Source: Rickettsia typhi (lineage in GTDB: Bacteria; Pseudomonadota; Alphaproteobacteria; Rickettsiales; Rickettsiaceae). Taken from it: DNA of 64,000 nucleotides. A program made the translations under genes and the position numbers. The notes under the pieces were generated by a model. It had not been told where the DNA came from. It worked only from the letters and a program-made list of their open reading frames with translations, and did no database searches. The DNA lies in NCBI GenBank assembly GCA_945865485.1, contig CAMBEC010000003.1:124001-188000 (forward strand), in the 5' to 3' direction. Shown piece by piece: positions 61,414-64,000 of this stretch. The number at the start of each line of letters is the position of its first letter. Position 1 is the stretch's first letter.

Positions 61414-64000
61414 ATGAACAAGCTAATATATTATTTCAGCAAGTCAGCATCTGACGGTGATTCTTCAATGAAAAATATACTTGGAGGTAAAGGCGCAAAT
61501 CTAGCACAAATGTGCAAACTTGGCCTCTCAATACCACCTGGATTTACTATATCTAGTGAACTCTGTAGCGCATATTGTACAAAGCAATTACATTTAACAA
61601 CAGGTTTTTTAGAAGAATTAAGTCAATCTATCAGTAGGTTAGAGAAAGAAGTTGGCAAGAAATTTGGTAGTGATACCAATCCATTGCTGATTTCTGTTCG
61701 ATCTGGTGCCAAAGTATCGATGCCAGGAATGATGGATACTATACTTAATCTTGGTATGAACGATGAGGTAGCAGCGGCATTGGCAAAATCAACGTCGAAT
61801 CCTAAGTTTGCTTATGACAGTTACAGGCGATTCTTAGAAATGTTTGCCACTGTTGTTTTTGAAGTTTCGAATTATCATTTTGAAGAGATCCTTAGTAATC
61901 ATAAGGATAGCAATAATATCAGCAAAGATAGCGACCTCACTGAGGAAGATTTAAAAAAGATAATTATTGAATATAAAGCAGTAATTAGGAAATATACCGG
62001 AAAAGAATTTGAATCAGATCCGACCGAGCAACTTAAACACGCTATCGAAGCTGTATTAAAATCGTGGATGAGTCCAAGGGCAATAGCTTACCGTAAAATT
62101 CATAATATCGATGATGATATGGGCACAGCAGTCACTATTCAGTCTATGGTATTTGGTAATAAAGGTGATGATTCAGCTACTGGCGTAGTATTCACTAGAA
62201 ACCCATCTAGTGGAGAGAAAAAGACCTTTGGTGAATTTCTTATTAATGCTCAAGGCGAGGACGTTGTAGCGGGTATTAGGACACCTTTCCCAATACTAGT
62301 GTCTAATGGTGGCGATGGCAGATCAATGCAAGAACAAATGCCCCAGCAATATGAAGAATTAATCCAAATATGTGATAAACTTGAGTTGCATTTCAAAGAT
62401 ATGCAAGATATTGAATTTACTATTGAAGAAGGTAAATTATATATTCTGCAAACAAGAGGAGGAAAAAGATCAGCAGCATCTGCTGTAAAAATAGCAGTTG
62501 ATATGGTAAGTGAGGGAGTTATAAGCAAAAGTGATGCTTTGATGAGAATAGATCCCAACTCTTTGAATCAATTATTGCACACTGCCATTGATTATTCATC
62601 CAATCCACAAGTGATTGCAACCGGGCTACCTGCGTCACCTGGAGCCAATACTGGTATAGTAGTTTTTTCGCCCTACGACGCAGAAGACTTGGCTCATCAT
62701 CACAAAGTAATTCTGGTGCGAAACGATACTAGCCCGGAGGATATTAAAGGTATGCACGTCTCTGTTGGGATAATTACCGCACGAGGCGGCATGACTTCTC
62801 ATGCAGCTGTAGTTGCAAGAGGTATGGGTAAGCCCTGCGTATGTGGTATCAATGGTTTAATAGTCAATGAAAAGCAAAAAATATTTACCACAGCTTCTGG
62901 CCACCAAGTTGCTCAAGGCGATACAATCACGATAGATGGGTCAACTGGTGCAATTATTATGGGCGATGTGAAACTGGTAGAGCCAGGTTTTTCTGAAGAG
63001 TTTAATACAATACTTGAGTGGGCAGATCAAGAAAGAAAGCTGGAAGTTAGAGCTAATGCCGAGACCTCTCTTGATGCGACTGTGGCACTTAAATTTGGCG
63101 CAAGTGGAATAGGACTATGCCGAACAGAGCATATGTTTTTTGATAATAAAAAAATTCCACTAGTTAGAGAGATGATTATAGCCCAAAGCTATGAACAGAG
63201 AATTAGTGCAATCGAAAAACTAAAACCACTTCAAGTTGCCGATTTTAAATCTTTATTTGAAATAATGGCTGGGAAACCTGTTAATATAAGGCTTCTTGAC
63301 CCACCATTGCACGAGTTTTTACCAACTGAGGAAAAAGATAAGTTGGAACTGGCTGATGCTTTGAATATACCTATTTCTCTTATAGACCACAGGCTCCATG
63401 CATTACATGAGATAAACCCTATGCTTGGTCATAGAGGATGTAGGCTTGGTATTTCATATCCAGAAATATATATCATGCAAGTAGAAGCGATACTTGAAGC
63501 AATCTTTCAGGTGCAAACAGAGCAAAACACTCATTGTATTTTAGAATTAATGATACCTTTGATTTCTGATGTAAAAGAGCTAGAAAAAATAAACGGCTAT
63601 GTACGTGAAACCATTAACTCAATGGAAGTAAAGCACCAAACGAAATTCAATGTAAAACTTGGGACAATGATCGAATTGCCTAGAGCCGCGCTAACAGCTG
63701 ATAAAATTGCAAACCATGTTGAGTATTTCAGTTTTGGTTCAAACGACCTAACACAAACGACTTATGGTATCTCAAGAGACGATATTAGCTCATTTCTACC
63801 CGACTATATTGATCAAAAAATATTTACGCATGATCCATTTTCTCAAATTGACATTGAGGGGGTAGGGAAACTTATCCAGATGGCAATAGAAAAGGGGAAA
63901 GCAGTTAATCCTGATCTTACAATTGGAGTGTGTGGTGAACATGCTGGTGACCCTTACTCGATTGATTTCTTTCATCTCGCTGGTCTCGATTATATTTCAT
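61414..64000 (+). CDS. ppdK: Pyruvate phosphate dikinase (3' end cut by window)
   Basis: Interconverts pyruvate, ATP and phosphate with PEP, AMP and diphosphate; in rickettsias it links pyruvate and PEP pools. From the ATG at 61414, 862 codons are present; family proteins are about 875 aa, so only the last few residues are missing. Visible parts: G-G-K-G-A-N-L-A-Q-M at the nucleotide-binding N-terminus, the phosphohistidine in G-G-M-T-S-H-A-A (His463), G-T-M-I-E-L-P-R-A-A and F-G-S-N-D-L-T-Q-T-T in the PEP barrel, and catalytic Cys840 in G-V-C-G-E-H-A-G-D-P. The gene is intact as far as seen. Confidence 0.95.
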   Translation, partial: MNKLIYYFSKSASDGDSSMKNILGGKGANLAQMCKLGLSIPPGFTISSELCSAYCTKQLHLTTGFLEELSQSISRLEKEVGKKFGSDTNPLLISVRSGAKVSMPGMMDTILNLGMNDEVAAALAKSTSNPKFAYDSYRRFLEMFATVVFEVSNYHFEEILSNHKDSNNISKDSDLTEEDLKKIIIEYKAVIRKYTGKEFESDPTEQLKHAIEAVLKSWMSPRAIAYRKIHNIDDDMGTAVTIQSMVFGNKGDDSATGVVFTRNPSSGEKKTFGEFLINAQGEDVVAGIRTPFPILVSNGGDGRSMQEQMPQQYEELIQICDKLELHFKDMQDIEFTIEEGKLYILQTRGGKRSAASAVKIAVDMVSEGVISKSDALMRIDPNSLNQLLHTAIDYSSNPQVIATGLPASPGANTGIVVFSPYDAEDLAHHHKVILVRNDTSPEDIKGMHVSVGIITARGGMTSHAAVVARGMGKPCVCGINGLIVNEKQKIFTTASGHQVAQGDTITIDGSTGAIIMGDVKLVEPGFSEEFNTILEWADQERKLEVRANAETSLDATVALKFGASGIGLCRTEHMFFDNKKIPLVREMIIAQSYEQRISAIEKLKPLQVADFKSLFEIMAGKPVNIRLLDPPLHEFLPTEEKDKLELADALNIPISLIDHRLHALHEINPMLGHRGCRLGISYPEIYIMQVEAILEAIFQVQTEQNTHCILELMIPLISDVKELEKINGYVRETINSMEVKHQTKFNVKLGTMIELPRAALTADKIANHVEYFSFGSNDLTQTTYGISRDDISSFLPDYIDQKIFTHDPFSQIDIEGVGKLIQMAIEKGKAVNPDLTIGVCGEHAGDPYSIDFFHLAGLDYIS

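Noticed and set aside
1..64000. CRISPR arrays, rRNA, tRNA and intact insertion sequences
   Set aside because: I looked for regularly spaced repeats, conserved RNA motifs and transposase signatures in all spacers longer than 100 bases and found none that hold up by eye. A covariance-model and IS search would be decisive.

Overview
The window is AT-rich, gene-dense alphaproteobacterial DNA. Several features place it in the Rickettsiales, most likely the family Rickettsiaceae. There is a plastid/rickettsia-type ADP/ATP translocase (58228-59796), tlyC, pyruvate phosphate dikinase, an intracellular PHB depolymerase, scattered gene-transfer-agent genes, ankyrin-repeat proteins and short palindromic repeats in many spacers. 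The lineage carries homologues of the flagellar export switch FlhB and the flagellar sigma-54 regulator FlbD. These are not expected in classical Rickettsia and point to a protist-associated or otherwise less reduced relative; that placement is inference. I found no rRNA, tRNA, CRISPR array, integrase or intact insertion sequence.

Layout. 1-6.3 kb: tail of a probable TetR regulator, a small unknown protein, NAD kinase, a PAP2 phosphatase, RNase J, a DASS dicarboxylate transporter and an MBL-fold hydrolase. 6.4-11.1 kb (minus strand): PHB depolymerase followed by tolQ-tolR-tolA-tolB, the cell-envelope energising system. 11.4-12.9 kb: two secreted proteins whose genes converge and overlap. 13-22.2 kb (plus strand): der, then hemD / mitofilin-like / hemY-like (the usual alphaproteobacterial order), zapE, tmk, zntB-like and an S9 peptidase. 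22.3-31.3 kb: an ankyrin protein, rimM, an AsmA-like protein, ampG, a D,D-carboxypeptidase and a LysR regulator divergent from a periplasmic rhodanese.

32-39.7 kb (minus strand): a block of gene-transfer-agent tail and lysis genes (gp15-like megatron, DUF2793-type protein, 3-TM holin, lysozyme), preceded by a flhB-rpe-vanX run. 39.9-44.2 kb (plus strand): ybeY, tlyC, recF, lipA, ratA-like and hup with a clear terminator. 44.8-47.3 kb: the most striking gene, an 821-residue protein with duplicated ankyrin blocks, a clan-CD (caspase/legumain-like) cysteine peptidase domain and a C-terminal CaaX box.

47.3-53.7 kb (minus strand): nth, an esterase, glyA, nrdR, oligopeptidase B and a dicarboxylate/amino-acid symporter. 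53.8-64 kb: monothiol glutaredoxin, an orphan ABC ATPase, ygfZ, flbD preceded by a duplicated leader element, tlc behind a good sigma-70 promoter, a Fic-like gene remnant, a leucine-rich-repeat-like protein and a nearly complete ppdK cut by the window end.

How it fits together. The genes describe an obligate host-associated cell. It imports nucleotides (Tlc) and dicarboxylates or amino acids (DASS, DAACS), uses PPDK for C3 metabolism, and turns over and recycles peptidoglycan (DacF-like, VanX-like, AmpG). It maintains its envelope through Tol and AsmA-like proteins and probably sends eukaryote-like proteins (ankyrin, LRR, CaaX peptidase) into the host. Palindromic elements in at least eleven spacers and a gene fossil account for much of the non-coding DNA.
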